DNA of 64,000 bases from assembly GCA_050953365.1 (NCBI GenBank), contig JBMNMN010000016.1:62001-126000 (forward strand), written 5' to 3'. Of the stretch, positions 9,343 through 18,513 are shown piece after piece; within the stretch, counting starts at the first letter, position 1; each line of letters starts with the position of its first letter. Below the pieces are notes generated by a model. It saw only the letters and a list, made by a program, of their open reading frames with translations. It had not been told where the DNA came from and did not search any database. The position numbers and the translations under genes are program-made. The DNA comes from UBA1426 sp050953365. GTDB taxonomy: Bacteria; Bacillota; Clostridia; Peptostreptococcales; Anaerovoracaceae.

Positions 9343-10017
9343 TCAATGGCGCGGCGTTACTTTCACCCGGACACTTGCCCTGGTCAATGCGGCAACAATA
9401 TCCGTCTCGTATTGTTTTTTATAGATTTCAAGAAGCAGATGCTGCCTTCCCGCATCCGTGGTCACAAACTTATTAGGCAGCGAGTTCAACGTCAATGCCA
9501 ATACATCCTGCGTGCAGGTGGGACAATCGCAAACGTTAATTCTCTGCATCACTTCTTTTACCTTCTCCCGAGCCAGCATTTCCGTCAGATTAATCAAGTA
9601 TGTTCTGGCCGGCTTGGCGGGCGCTTCTTGCGAATGTACCGGCGCTTCTTCCGCGGAGACTTTGCCTTGCGGCGTCTCGCCAATGTCATCGGCGGCCGGC
9701 TTCACGGGCTCGGTTTTTGCTGCATCGGTGCTCACCGGCACTTTTATATGTAACTCCTCCTGAGGTTTTTCTTTTTGTTTGATTTCAATTTCCGGCTCAA
9801 TTTCAATTTTTAGTTTTGCTTCTATTTTAGACTCTTGTGGTTTTGCAGGCTGAACATCAATCTCAACCTGCGGCGCATCCGAATCTGCAGGCGCATTGGG
9901 CCCCTCCTTGGCAGTCTTTACATCCGAAGGTTCAGTATTATCCACAGGATCCTGTACTTCGCTCTCCTTTGTAATGAGCTTTAATACCTGTTCCGTCTTA
10001 TTACTTTTTTTTGCCAT
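9343..10017 (-). CDS. ComFB-domain protein with long charged N-terminal tail
   Basis: A 224-residue protein. Residues 1-135 look disordered and are rich in Glu, Lys, Pro and Ala. The C-terminal part (about 138-215) matches the late-competence ComFB domain, with conserved hydrophobic helices, the CDCPTC cysteine pair and DVLALTLNSLPNKFV. ComFB-type domains have recently been described as cyclic-nucleotide receptors, c-di-GMP included. I recall this from the literature and have not tested it here. The gene overlaps parA by 17 bases and sits with the PilZ gene and fapA. Its function is not shown; a soluble regulator of motility is the natural guess. Confidence 0.8.
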   Translation of the reverse strand: MAKKSNKTEQVLKLITKESEVQDPVDNTEPSDVKTAKEGPNAPADSDAPQVEIDVQPAKPQESKIEAKLKIEIEPEIEIKQKEKPQEELHIKVPVSTDAAKTEPVKPAADDIGETPQGKVSAEEAPVHSQEAPAKPARTYLINLTEMLAREKVKEVMQRINVCDCPTCTQDVLALTLNSLPNKFVTTDAGRQHLLLEIYKKQYETDIVAALTRASVRVKVTPRH

Positions 10018-10786
10018 GTAACTTCATCCCTTTCTCAGAAATCAGTTCATTGATAAAATTCCTGTAATCCCTGGTTGCATTGGACCTGGGAGAATACTTA
10101 TATATGCTTTGACCGTGGGCCGGGGCCTCTGCCACAGCTACCGATGATCTTATCTTCGTTTTGAAAACCCTGGTGTGCAGCTCTTGCGCGATCATCTCCG
10201 CCATGTCCTCCACATCCCGGGTCAGAACTCGTCGCTTGTCATACTTGTTGAGCAAAATGCCTAGAATCTCAATCCTTGGATTATACACATTTTTGACCAG
10301 CTCAATGGTTTCCCGAAGCTGGGAGATACCCAAAAGACTCAGAATCTCCGGTATCATCGGGATAATAAGACAGTCTGCCGCCGTGTAGGCATTTACCGTC
10401 AAAAGATTCAATGCAGGAGGCGTATCGATAACCACCGCATCATAGCGATCTATAACGGGTTCAATTCCGTTTCTCAAAAGGAATTCTCTCCCCATTTTAG
10501 TAAATTCCAGTTCCGCGCCGCTGAGCAAAATATTGGACGGAATAATATCGATTCCGTTTTTACTCTGGATAACCTCGTCAATCCCCGCGGTTCCCTTCAT
10601 CAATTCGTATACGGTGGGGCTGTCGTCAATTTCCGCATCAAGACAAAATCCTAAATTTCCCTGAGGATCCAGATCCACCGCCAGCACCTTTAATCCTTTT
10701 TCCTGTAAACCGCTGGCAATGGCGCTTGCAGTGGATGTTTTGCCTACACCGCCTTTTTGATTCGTGATTACGACTGTTTTAGACAT
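10001..10786 (-). CDS. ParA/Soj-family ATPase
   Basis: A 261-residue Walker-type ATPase. The deviant Walker A is KGGVGKTSTA (about residues 10-19), the A' motif is DLDPQGN, and the B motif is VVIDTPPAL. It resembles chromosome-partition ParA/Soj more than FlhG, since it has no obvious N-terminal FlhF-activating motif. Its position inside a flagellar operon suggests it places a motility or chemotaxis complex, as ParC/PpfA-type ParA proteins place chemoreceptor arrays in other bacteria. No ParB partner is nearby. The 3' end overlaps the ComFB-domain gene by 17 bases, so the two products may work together. Confidence 0.88.
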   Translation of the reverse strand: MSKTVVITNQKGGVGKTSTASAIASGLQEKGLKVLAVDLDPQGNLGFCLDAEIDDSPTVYELMKGTAGIDEVIQSKNGIDIIPSNILLSGAELEFTKMGREFLLRNGIEPVIDRYDAVVIDTPPALNLLTVNAYTAADCLIIPMIPEILSLLGISQLRETIELVKNVYNPRIEILGILLNKYDKRRVLTRDVEDMAEMIAQELHTRVFKTKIRSSVAVAEAPAHGQSIYKYSPRSNATRDYRNFINELISEKGMKLHGKKK

Positions 10787-10820
10787 GGATTCGCCTCCCG
10801 TTCTTTAATTGCCATAGATC

Positions 10821-11486
10821 CTACTCTGATAAATCATCATAGATATTTAAATCTTTTTCAAGCTCTTTTTGATAGTTTTCCAGCTCCATTTTAAACACAT
10901 ATTCACAGAGTATTGTCTCCTCCGCATTGTTCAATGCGGCAAATCTGCAAGCATACCGATAACGATATCCGGTGGTGTAGCTTTCCCGCTTCTTTCGCAG
11001 TACAACGGCTTTTAGAATAAGCCCTTCCCGTATTTCATGCAGTTCTATGTAGAGCCTTTGATTCACAAAGAAAACCTTGTCGGAGAAAAAGCAGATTCCG
11101 CCCACGCTGATATCTCGTAGCTTGATCTCCTCATTAACGATGAAGCCTCTTCCGCTGCGCCCCATGAACGCTTTACGGACAATGGCCTTGGCGTCGGTGC
11201 GGACTTTTAGATAAGATCGCCTCTCCTTCTTCTCTCTGAATTCAACCACATTGATATTCATCTGTTTCCTGATTGACATGGTAACGATCCCATCCATGGA
11301 CACGATTCCGTCCTTGGAGAATGCGATGACCTTTACGGCGGAATTGTGGTCAAGAAGCGGAAAATCTTCACCGTGCAGGATAATCCTGTTATCTATAATG
11401 CTAAACTCCGTAGAGGCAGCTATGGTCTCATTTTCACTGTTAACAACCTCTATTTTCTTGTAATCGGAATTCTTCACGATCTTCAT
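10821..11486 (-). CDS. PilZ-domain c-di-GMP effector (YcgR/YpfA-like)
   Basis: A 221-residue protein with the two-domain layout of flagellar brake proteins: an N-terminal YcgR-like barrel (about 1-90) and a C-terminal PilZ domain. The second half of the c-di-GMP site is clear (DISVGG, about 133-138). The first half reads ERRSYLKV, so Lys replaces the second Arg of the RxxxR motif. Homologues slow the motor or increase reversal when c-di-GMP is high. Its place in the fla operon supports a motility role; the Lys change may alter affinity. Confidence 0.85.
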   Translation of the reverse strand: MKIVKNSDYKKIEVVNSENETIAASTEFSIIDNRIILHGEDFPLLDHNSAVKVIAFSKDGIVSMDGIVTMSIRKQMNINVVEFREKKERRSYLKVRTDAKAIVRKAFMGRSGRGFIVNEEIKLRDISVGGICFFSDKVFFVNQRLYIELHEIREGLILKAVVLRKKRESYTTGYRYRYACRFAALNNAEETILCEYVFKMELENYQKELEKDLNIYDDLSE

Positions 11487-11544
11487 CCTTTTTTAATCGA
11501 TTATCTCATGAATAATTGCCTATCATTTTGAAAAACAATCGCTT

Positions 11545-12984
11545 TTATAAAGTCCCTTGAAGGATCTCCCCTTCGGACCAGAATATTCTGCAGCGTTCTA
11601 TATCATCCAGCTCAAAGCGGAACATCTCGTTTCCGAAGTATATTCTTACGCCCTGGTAGATCTTTCTCTTGCAGAGGATGGCCCCCGGATATTCCACTCG
11701 GATTTCCTTTTCCAGCTTTTCAATTTTACGCGTTGCCAAATCGATCTGTTCTTTCAGCAGCGCAGCCTGCTGCTTTACCACCCGGAGCTCCTCCGGCTCA
11801 TTTTCCTCCTCTTCATATCCGGATAAACGGCTGAAATGATTCAGTATTTCTGCCAATTTCACAAAACGGCTCTCATATTCCTCCCGTTCCATTTTCAAGC
11901 GCTGGATGGTCTCGGTATCGGCAATCACAACGCCCATTACCTCTATTCTCGTGGGCCTTTCCCTCTCGTTGCCGATGTATCTTGCCGTCAACTCGCCGAG
12001 AAGCTTAACAGAGCCACCGATGATCCGCTCGTTTTTTCCCACAAGGGTTATGTTGCCGTTGCATACAATATTGCTGTCGATGATATAGTCGGTAATAATG
12101 TCTCCTTCTACCAGCAAATCCGCGTTCTCAATGTATCCGCTGCGCAGATTCCCGCCGGCCACTACTCTTTTCCCTCCGGATCCGTTGATACCTCTGCTGA
12201 CATGAACATTCCCCGCCGCCTCTACAAAAGCGCCTTCAATTACGCCTTTAATTGTCACATTGCCGCCGGATTTGACGGAGAATCCATAGTGCACATCCCC
12301 ATCCACGATTACATCTCCGGGGAAATTGATATTGCCCGTGGATTGATCCACATTGCGGACGTGAAGCACTTCGTTTATATCGATGTAATCCTTTACGAAC
12401 CGAACCACCCCGCTGCAAGCGGCCATGAGCTTTGTGCCGTCTTCATTAAAAACGGTATTTTTCCCCATTGGGGAAACGGGCGATCTGCCGCTTTTAGCCG
12501 CTACCGGGTTTCCGAAAATGTTTATCCCGTCCGTCCCTTCGGTCTCCTTAACCACTTCACAGAGGAGCTGTCCTTCCTTAACCTGTTGGAAATAGTCCAG
12601 ATTCTTATAGTCAATAATGCCTTCTTCGTCATATTCGGGTTTGTATTCCGAATCTCTCTTCACATAGAAGTTCACATACCCGTCTTCGCCGTCTACAGGG
12701 TCCGTTCCCTTTGCCACTTCAATTTTAATCCCGTAAATAGGCCTGGCAGCCAGCTTGTGGATGGTCTCCTCTTTTATGCCGTATACGATGCGCTCTTTGG
12801 CCAGAGCCTGCATCATGTGATCGGCGGTGACCACAACAGCAGGCAGCTCTTCCCCATCCGGTGCTTCTTCTTTATCCATTTTCTTTAGCCGGATATAGCC
12901 GGTCATATTATCATCGCTGACAATCACCTCCAGCAGATCGTCTATATCCACTCGATTGGCATCCGAGATGGTCTGCAGGTCCAT
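11545..12984 (-). CDS. fapA: FapA-family (DUF342) beta-helix protein
   Basis: A 479-residue DUF342/FapA protein. After an N-terminal KH-like region come many short glycine-rich strands (VDGDVHYG, GGNVTIKG, AAGNVHVSRG, AGGNLRSGY) typical of a right-handed polymeric beta-helix. The C-terminus is a coiled coil. FapA proteins are polar scaffolds that affect flagellar number or motility in Vibrio, and they are common in Firmicute fla operons. The precise role here is inferred from family and context only. Confidence 0.85.
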   Translation of the reverse strand: MDLQTISDANRVDIDDLLEVIVSDDNMTGYIRLKKMDKEEAPDGEELPAVVVTADHMMQALAKERIVYGIKEETIHKLAARPIYGIKIEVAKGTDPVDGEDGYVNFYVKRDSEYKPEYDEEGIIDYKNLDYFQQVKEGQLLCEVVKETEGTDGINIFGNPVAAKSGRSPVSPMGKNTVFNEDGTKLMAACSGVVRFVKDYIDINEVLHVRNVDQSTGNINFPGDVIVDGDVHYGFSVKSGGNVTIKGVIEGAFVEAAGNVHVSRGINGSGGKRVVAGGNLRSGYIENADLLVEGDIITDYIIDSNIVCNGNITLVGKNERIIGGSVKLLGELTARYIGNERERPTRIEVMGVVIADTETIQRLKMEREEYESRFVKLAEILNHFSRLSGYEEEENEPEELRVVKQQAALLKEQIDLATRKIEKLEKEIRVEYPGAILCKRKIYQGVRIYFGNEMFRFELDDIERCRIFWSEGEILQGTL

Positions 12985-13017
12985 AATTCTATCCTCCTAA
13001 ATCTTAAACTGTTTTTC

Positions 13018-13719
13018 TTATCTCAACTGGTTGATGATTCTTTCCATTTCGTCCGCTGTCTGCACCACCTTGGATCCGAGAGAAAAGCCTTTGGACGCTT
13101 CAATCATCTTCACCATTTCCTGAGCCAATTGGACGGCGGAGTTCTCCAGGTAACCCACTTTAATATCGGGTTCGTCTACATCTTCCGGATCCCCCGATGC
13201 CTCCGTAGGCGCAAACCGATTACCGCCTGCAAGTTCAAGCCCATAGGGGTTGGCGAACTTAAACACGCCGATCTCCCTGTAATTAAAATCGTCATCCACT
13301 TCGATCCTGCGCTCCCTGGAATCAAGCACGTAATTTCCGGAACCGTCCGTCAGATAGTTTCTGCGCCCGTCGATGCTGACCTGAAAGCTTCCGTCTCTCG
13401 TATAGGTTATGGTTCCGTCCCCTTCGTTTTCCACCGCAAAGAAACCTTCGCCTAAAATGGCAAAGTCAAATGGCATATCCGTTTGTTTCAGTTCTCCCTG
13501 GGCGAAATGGATGCCGGTTTTTTGCACCTTGACTCCGTGTCCCACCTGGATGGTGTTTGCGGCTCCGCCGTTGATGCTTTCGTGCAGAAGGGATGCAAAT
13601 CCCACCTGCTGCGGCTTAAAACCCGTAGTCCCAACGTTTGCAACGTTATTGGCAATGACATTCAGGTTTGACTGCTGCGCCACCAAACTGGTAGTGGCTG
13701 TGTAAAATCCTCTGATCAT
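13018..13719 (-). CDS. flgG: FlgG-like rod/hook-basal-body protein
   Basis: A 233-residue flagellar axial protein. The N-terminal motif NLNVIANNVANVGTTGFK and the C-terminal heptad region (VQLAQEMVKMIEASKGF...ADEMERIINQ) form the coiled-coil D0 domain shared by rod and hook proteins. The short middle holds DFAILGEGFF. It is secreted through the FlhA/FlhB gate to build the distal rod. It is paired with the similar upstream gene, as the FlhO/FlhP pair is in Bacillus. Which of the two is FlgF and which FlgG is my best assignment from order and similarity. Confidence 0.88.
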   Translation of the reverse strand: MIRGFYTATTSLVAQQSNLNVIANNVANVGTTGFKPQQVGFASLLHESINGGAANTIQVGHGVKVQKTGIHFAQGELKQTDMPFDFAILGEGFFAVENEGDGTITYTRDGSFQVSIDGRRNYLTDGSGNYVLDSRERRIEVDDDFNYREIGVFKFANPYGLELAGGNRFAPTEASGDPEDVDEPDIKVGYLENSAVQLAQEMVKMIEASKGFSLGSKVVQTADEMERIINQLR

Positions 13720-13747
13720 TTCCTTATTCCTTTCTCGCTATATTCGA

Positions 13748-14509
13748 TTATTCCATACTTCCGATTCTGTTTACGCTGAGCTCATTGATCCTGTCGTAAA
13801 TCTTGAGGACTTGGGCGCAGGATTGGAAATGGCCTTGTCCCGCAATGATGTTGCTCAGTTCTCTGGCCAGATTCACGTTGGCTTTCTCAATGTATCCTTG
13901 TATGACGCGGAAGGACTCTTCATCAGCTCTTCGATAGCCGCCTTCGCTTACAAAGACCCCCGGACCCACCACTGTCATCCGGGAATCCTCTTCACCCATG
14001 ACGATGTACAGGCGGTCCTCCTCTCTGCCGTCCACGTAGACGGTTCCGTCGGCGCCCACGGTAAAGTTGCTTCCTTCAATGTTGATTTCCCTGCCCCTGT
14101 CATTCAACACTTTTCCCACACCGGGCAGCGCCAGATCTCCGTCTTCGTCAATCTCGAACTGTCCGTTCCTGGTAAGCACTTCGCCGTACTTTTCACTGTT
14201 GACCAGGAAGAAGCCTTCACCCTGAATGGCCATGTCCACGCTCCTTCCGGTTGCTTCCAGCATCCCCTGGGTAAAGTCGGTGTAGGTTCCCATATTGGCT
14301 GTCATAAATGCGCCGGGGCCGATGTTTCTTTCCGTGGTCTTCGGGGAAGCGCTGAGCCGGGAAACAAGATGCGCTCCGAAGCTTGTTTCCGCCGTTGCCT
14401 GGCTTTTGTAGCCGGCTGTGGTGGTGTTGGCTATGTTGTTTGAGATGACGTCGATGGCTTTTTGCCGGGACATCACCCCCGCCGCTGCCGAATAAAATCC
14501 TCTGACCAT
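13748..14509 (-). CDS. flgF: FlgF/FlhO-like rod protein
   Basis: A 253-residue hook-basal-body family protein. It has the N-terminal ISNNIANTTTAGYKSQ motif and the C-terminal NLARELSNIIAGQGHFQ helix that form the D0 domain. The middle includes VDMAIQGEGFFLV. It should form part of the rod between basal body and hook. It lies directly after fliA, 13 bases downstream, and before the second rod gene. Some annotators would call it flgG as well. Confidence 0.87.
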   Translation of the reverse strand: MVRGFYSAAAGVMSRQKAIDVISNNIANTTTAGYKSQATAETSFGAHLVSRLSASPKTTERNIGPGAFMTANMGTYTDFTQGMLEATGRSVDMAIQGEGFFLVNSEKYGEVLTRNGQFEIDEDGDLALPGVGKVLNDRGREINIEGSNFTVGADGTVYVDGREEDRLYIVMGEEDSRMTVVGPGVFVSEGGYRRADEESFRVIQGYIEKANVNLARELSNIIAGQGHFQSCAQVLKIYDRINELSVNRIGSME

Positions 14510-14522
14510 TTCCTTCCTCCTC

Positions 14523-15293
14523 TTAATAATTGCTCAATTTATGCTTCATTTTCATGATGGATGCGGAGTGTATCTGAGACACTCTGGATTCTGTGATTCC
14601 CAGTATTTCTGCAATCTCTCTCAATTTCAGGTTTTCGTAATAATAGAGGGTTACCACAAGTCGTTCCTTCTCATTGAGAGCATCGATGGCTTCCATCAAC
14701 TTTGATTTCAGTTCATTGTAAAGTAATTCCGGTTCCGGCGAATTCTTCTCGCCGTTGTTATCCACAAGAGGGGATGCAACCATCATTTTTTCGTTGATCA
14801 CTTCCTCATAAGATAATACAAAAGCATTGTGTCTCTGCTGCAGGATCTTGTCCAGATGTATAGGGGAAATCTCCATCTTTTCCGCCAGTTCTTCCCTGGT
14901 GGGTTCATAGCCGTTCTGCGCGTACAGCTCTCCGTAAGCCTCGTCCAGTTCTTTTGCCAGGTTTCTCTGGTTTCTCGGGACCCAGTCCTGCTTCCGCATG
15001 AAGTCGATAATGGCGCCCCTGATTTTTAAGGAGGCGAAGCTCTCAAACTTGTTGCCAAGATCCGGGTCAAACCGTTCCACCGCATCGATTAAAGCAATGA
15101 TCCCTTGATTTACCATGTCGTCCAACTGGCCGAAGTTGCTGTAGCTGCCTTTGAACCGCAGAACGATTTTTCGCACCAGCCATGTATATGCCAACACGAT
15201 TTCGTTTCTCAATTCTACGCTTCTGTCGGCTTTATAGCGATTCCACAGATCCTCTATCTGTTTCTGTTCATTGTTATTGGCGGAAATGTCCAT
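14523..15293 (-). CDS. fliA: RNA polymerase sigma-28 factor (FliA/SigD/WhiG)
   Basis: The late flagellar sigma factor. The 256 residues hold regions 2 (RFDPDLGNKFESFASLKIRG), 3 and 4 (ESRVSQIHSASIMKMK). It is held inactive by FlgM (encoded at 36037) until the hook is complete and FlgM is exported. Five promoters of its consensus class are visible in this window: before cheW, flgM, flagellin, cheA and fliD. The gene itself is read from the superoperon, so it lies downstream of the c-di-GMP riboswitch. Confidence 0.96.
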   Translation of the reverse strand: MDISANNNEQKQIEDLWNRYKADRSVELRNEIVLAYTWLVRKIVLRFKGSYSNFGQLDDMVNQGIIALIDAVERFDPDLGNKFESFASLKIRGAIIDFMRKQDWVPRNQRNLAKELDEAYGELYAQNGYEPTREELAEKMEISPIHLDKILQQRHNAFVLSYEEVINEKMMVASPLVDNNGEKNSPEPELLYNELKSKLMEAIDALNEKERLVVTLYYYENLKLREIAEILGITESRVSQIHSASIMKMKHKLSNY

Positions 15294-15373
15294 TCTTCTG
15301 CCCTCCTACTTCCTGCCCAAAATCTATCGTCTGCAGTGTGCAGCAGATTTGCCCGCAGGTCGCATATTTCCGT

Positions 15374-17434
15374 CTATTCTTTCACCTGGATGACCCCGAC
15401 GCTCTGAATCTGAATATTTGCATCTATCTCATTGAAGGATAGCACCGTCAGATTGGGTATGAACTGCTCGATCAGTCGCTTGAAATAAATTCGAATCACC
15501 GGAGAAGTCAATACAACAGGCTGGCTGACAATCTCCTTCAGTTTGTTTACCTGCTCCGAGACTCCTTCCACAATCTTCTGCGCTATATGAGGCTCGATGG
15601 CCAAATAGGTTCCGTATTCGCTCTTCTTTGTAGAATTCAGGATGGTATTTTCAATCTCCTGATCAAGGGTTACCACCTTGATGCTGCTTCCGTCCGTGTA
15701 TTTCCTGGTGATGGTCCTTCTAAGCCGCTGCCGCACGTATTCTGTCAGCATATCCGTGTCCTTTATAGTAGTGCCATGCTCTCCGATGGTCTCTAAAATG
15801 CTTTCCATGTCGCGGACGGGAACGCCCTCTTTCAGCAGATTCACTATGATTTTCTGCAAATCCGAAAGGTTTATGATTCCCGGAATCACATCCTCCACAA
15901 TGGCCGGATTGACCTTTTTGACATTTTCCAGCAACGTATTGACGTCCTGCCTGGTGATGAGTTCGTGAATATGTCTGCGGATGATCTCTGAAAGGTGGGT
16001 TACGATAACGGAAATGGAATCGATTACCGTGTAGCCGTATATTTCCGCCATTTCGCGCTCGCTTTCCGCAATCCACTTGGCAGGTATTTCGTAGGCCGGT
16101 TCTATGGTGTCGATGCCCTCGATGGTTCCGGTGCAGTTGCCCGGATCCAGCGCCAGGTAGTAATCTACAAGAATTTCGCCTCTGGCCACCTCTTCCCCTT
16201 TGATCTTGATCAGGTACTGATTAGGATTGATCAGCCCGTTGTCCCTAAGCCTTACGGTAGGCACCACAACACCCATATCCAAGGCAAACTGTTTCCGGAA
16301 GATGACGATCCGGTCGATAAAGCTGCTGCCGCTTCCCTCATCCACTAAAGGTAACAGGGAATATCCGAATTCCATCTCTATGGGCTCAACCCCCAGCAGA
16401 TTGTAAACGTTGTCGATGTTTCGATAGTAATCCACTTCGCTGCTTTCGTCCACCTCCAGGCTGCGCATCTGCTCCTCTTCCTCCAGCCTCTTTTTGTCTC
16501 TTGCGGTTCGCATCAGCACCGCGCCCATAGCGATGAGCAGGACGCCGAGGACAATAATCTGCAGTACCGGCGCCCCCGGTATGAAGCACATGGTTAATAC
16601 CACGCAGCCGGATATGATCAGCACCCTGGGCTGGGACAGGAACTGTTCCTTTACATCCTGGTTAAGGTTTCCTTCCGATGCGGCCCTCGTCACGATCATA
16701 CCCGTGGCGGTGGAGATCATCAGGGCAGGTATTTGCGCAACCAGCCCGTCACCCACCGTAGCGATGGAGTAGACATTGAGCACCTCAGTAAACTCCATGC
16801 CTCCCTGCACCATGCCGATGATGGTGCCGCCGATCAGGTTTACTAAAGCTATAATGATGGCGGCGATGGCATCGCCCTTAACCAGCTTGGTGGCGCCATC
16901 CATTGCTCCGTAGAATTCGGCTTCCCTTTGGATAATCTTTCTTCTTTCCTTTGCCTCCTGCTCGTTGATGATGCCGGAACTCAGATCTGCGTCGATGGCC
17001 ATCTGCTTTCCGGGCATGGCGTCCAGAGTGAACCGGGCAGACACCTCTGCAATCCGTTCCGCTCCCTTAGTAATGACGATGAACTGGACCACGAATATGA
17101 TGACGAAGACGATAAATCCCACCACGGCATTTCCCCCCAGCACGAAGGAGCCGAAGGTTTCGATAACCTTGCCGGCCTGCCCCCGATTGGACAGGATCAG
17201 CCTGGTGGAGGAAATGTTCAGCGCAAGCCGCATCAGTGTTGTGATCAAAAGCATAGAAGGGAAAATGGAAAACTCAAGAGGGCCTTTGATGAACATAGTG
17301 GTCAGCAATATAATCAAAGAAAGGGAAATGCTCACGATGAACATAAAGTCCAGAAAAAACGCAGGCAAAGGAATGATAATAAAGGCTATTATCATAATTA
17401 TAAATGCCACGACTACATTGCTAAACAGTTTCAT
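15374..17434 (-). CDS. flhA: FlhA, flagellar export gate
   Basis: An integral membrane part of the flagellar type III export gate, which also forms the cytoplasmic docking ring for chaperone-substrate complexes. About eight membrane segments lie in residues 1-315, with the FHIPEP-family stretch DAMPGKQMAIDADL. A large cytoplasmic domain follows to residue 686. I prefer the ATG at 17434 (protein MKLFSNVVVAF), one base after the flhB stop and with an AGAGGT site, over an in-frame start 42 bases upstream inside flhB. No flhF follows, unlike the Bacillus order. Confidence 0.95.
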   Translation of the reverse strand: MKLFSNVVVAFIIMIIAFIIIPLPAFFLDFMFIVSISLSLIILLTTMFIKGPLEFSIFPSMLLITTLMRLALNISSTRLILSNRGQAGKVIETFGSFVLGGNAVVGFIVFVIIFVVQFIVITKGAERIAEVSARFTLDAMPGKQMAIDADLSSGIINEQEAKERRKIIQREAEFYGAMDGATKLVKGDAIAAIIIALVNLIGGTIIGMVQGGMEFTEVLNVYSIATVGDGLVAQIPALMISTATGMIVTRAASEGNLNQDVKEQFLSQPRVLIISGCVVLTMCFIPGAPVLQIIVLGVLLIAMGAVLMRTARDKKRLEEEEQMRSLEVDESSEVDYYRNIDNVYNLLGVEPIEMEFGYSLLPLVDEGSGSSFIDRIVIFRKQFALDMGVVVPTVRLRDNGLINPNQYLIKIKGEEVARGEILVDYYLALDPGNCTGTIEGIDTIEPAYEIPAKWIAESEREMAEIYGYTVIDSISVIVTHLSEIIRRHIHELITRQDVNTLLENVKKVNPAIVEDVIPGIINLSDLQKIIVNLLKEGVPVRDMESILETIGEHGTTIKDTDMLTEYVRQRLRRTITRKYTDGSSIKVVTLDQEIENTILNSTKKSEYGTYLAIEPHIAQKIVEGVSEQVNKLKEIVSQPVVLTSPVIRIYFKRLIEQFIPNLTVLSFNEIDANIQIQSVGVIQVKE

Positions 17435-17435
17435 A

Positions 17436-18500
17436 CTACCTCTTGTCCTTCTCTTTGCTGTTATACACCCAGGCAAGGATTTCCGCCACTGCCTGGTAGA
17501 ACTCTGCCGGTATGTAATCGTTGATTTCTACCGATCGATATAACCCCTGGGCCAGAGGTTTGTTTTCCATAACCGGCACGCTGTTTTTTTCGGCAACCTC
17601 TATGATCCGCTTGGCCGTGTGGTCCTGCCCTTTAGCCAGAACTACAGGGGCAAAGTCTTTCTCTATATCGTATTTTAGAGCCACCGCATAGTGGGTCGGG
17701 TTTCGGACTACCACATCTGCATTGGGCACCTGCTGGATCATCCGGTTCAGACTCATCTTCCGCTGCTTTTCGCGGATTCTTCCCTTGATGAGCGGATCGC
17801 CTTCCGTCTGCTTGTATTCATCCTTTACCTCTTGCTTGGTCATCCGCAGCTTCTTCTCGTAGTCGTACTTTTGATAGGCAAAGTCGAGAACGGCTACGGT
17901 TACAAAGAAGAGACATATCTTGTACACCATGGACATGGTCCGATCCAGCATGAACTCGATATTACGATCCATGCTCGTGCTCAATATGTCCGGAGTAATC
18001 AGCAAAAGGTCCTTTACGCTGGTATAGATGATCCACATGATCACCAGTACTTTTATGACGGACTTTGCCAGCTGTACCAAAGACCTTAGGGAAAACATCC
18101 TTTTCAGGCCTTGCATGGGACTGATGCGGCTGAACTTGAACTTCAGCAGCTCGCCGGAGACCAAAAAGCGTGTCTGTACGCCCGTCATCAGGACCCCGGT
18201 CAATGCCAGCGCCACCATAATGGGCACCGTCGCGATGAAAAACGTCTGCACCATGTCCCGGAAGATCTGCATGGCGGAGGCGATGGAAATTTCGTACAAC
18301 CCCCCCATACGGACCATCTGCTTTATATAAAGCTGCTCTATCTGCGTGATAATAAAGCCGCCTAATTTGCTGACCAATACAAAACCTACGATCAATACCA
18401 CAATGCTGATAACGTCTTTGCTTTGAAAGGCGTTCCCCTTTTTCCGTTCGTCCCTTCGCTTTTTAGGGGTCGCTTTTTCTGTTTTATTCATTTCTGCCAA
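17436..18500 (-). CDS. flhB: FlhB, export gate specificity switch
   Basis: A membrane protein that switches export from rod/hook to filament substrates when it cleaves itself. The 354 residues have four membrane segments, and the NPTH cleavage site is seen in VVVRNPTHYAVALKY (about 264-267). Its C-terminal cytoplasmic domain has a second, isolated copy in this window (43360-43653, FlhX type). The gene is 13 bases after fliR. Confidence 0.96.
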   Translation of the reverse strand: MAEMNKTEKATPKKRRDERKKGNAFQSKDVISIVVLIVGFVLVSKLGGFIITQIEQLYIKQMVRMGGLYEISIASAMQIFRDMVQTFFIATVPIMVALALTGVLMTGVQTRFLVSGELLKFKFSRISPMQGLKRMFSLRSLVQLAKSVIKVLVIMWIIYTSVKDLLLITPDILSTSMDRNIEFMLDRTMSMVYKICLFFVTVAVLDFAYQKYDYEKKLRMTKQEVKDEYKQTEGDPLIKGRIREKQRKMSLNRMIQQVPNADVVVRNPTHYAVALKYDIEKDFAPVVLAKGQDHTAKRIIEVAEKNSVPVMENKPLAQGLYRSVEINDYIPAEFYQAVAEILAWVYNSKEKDKR

Positions 18501-18513
18501 AGCGAATCCCCCC

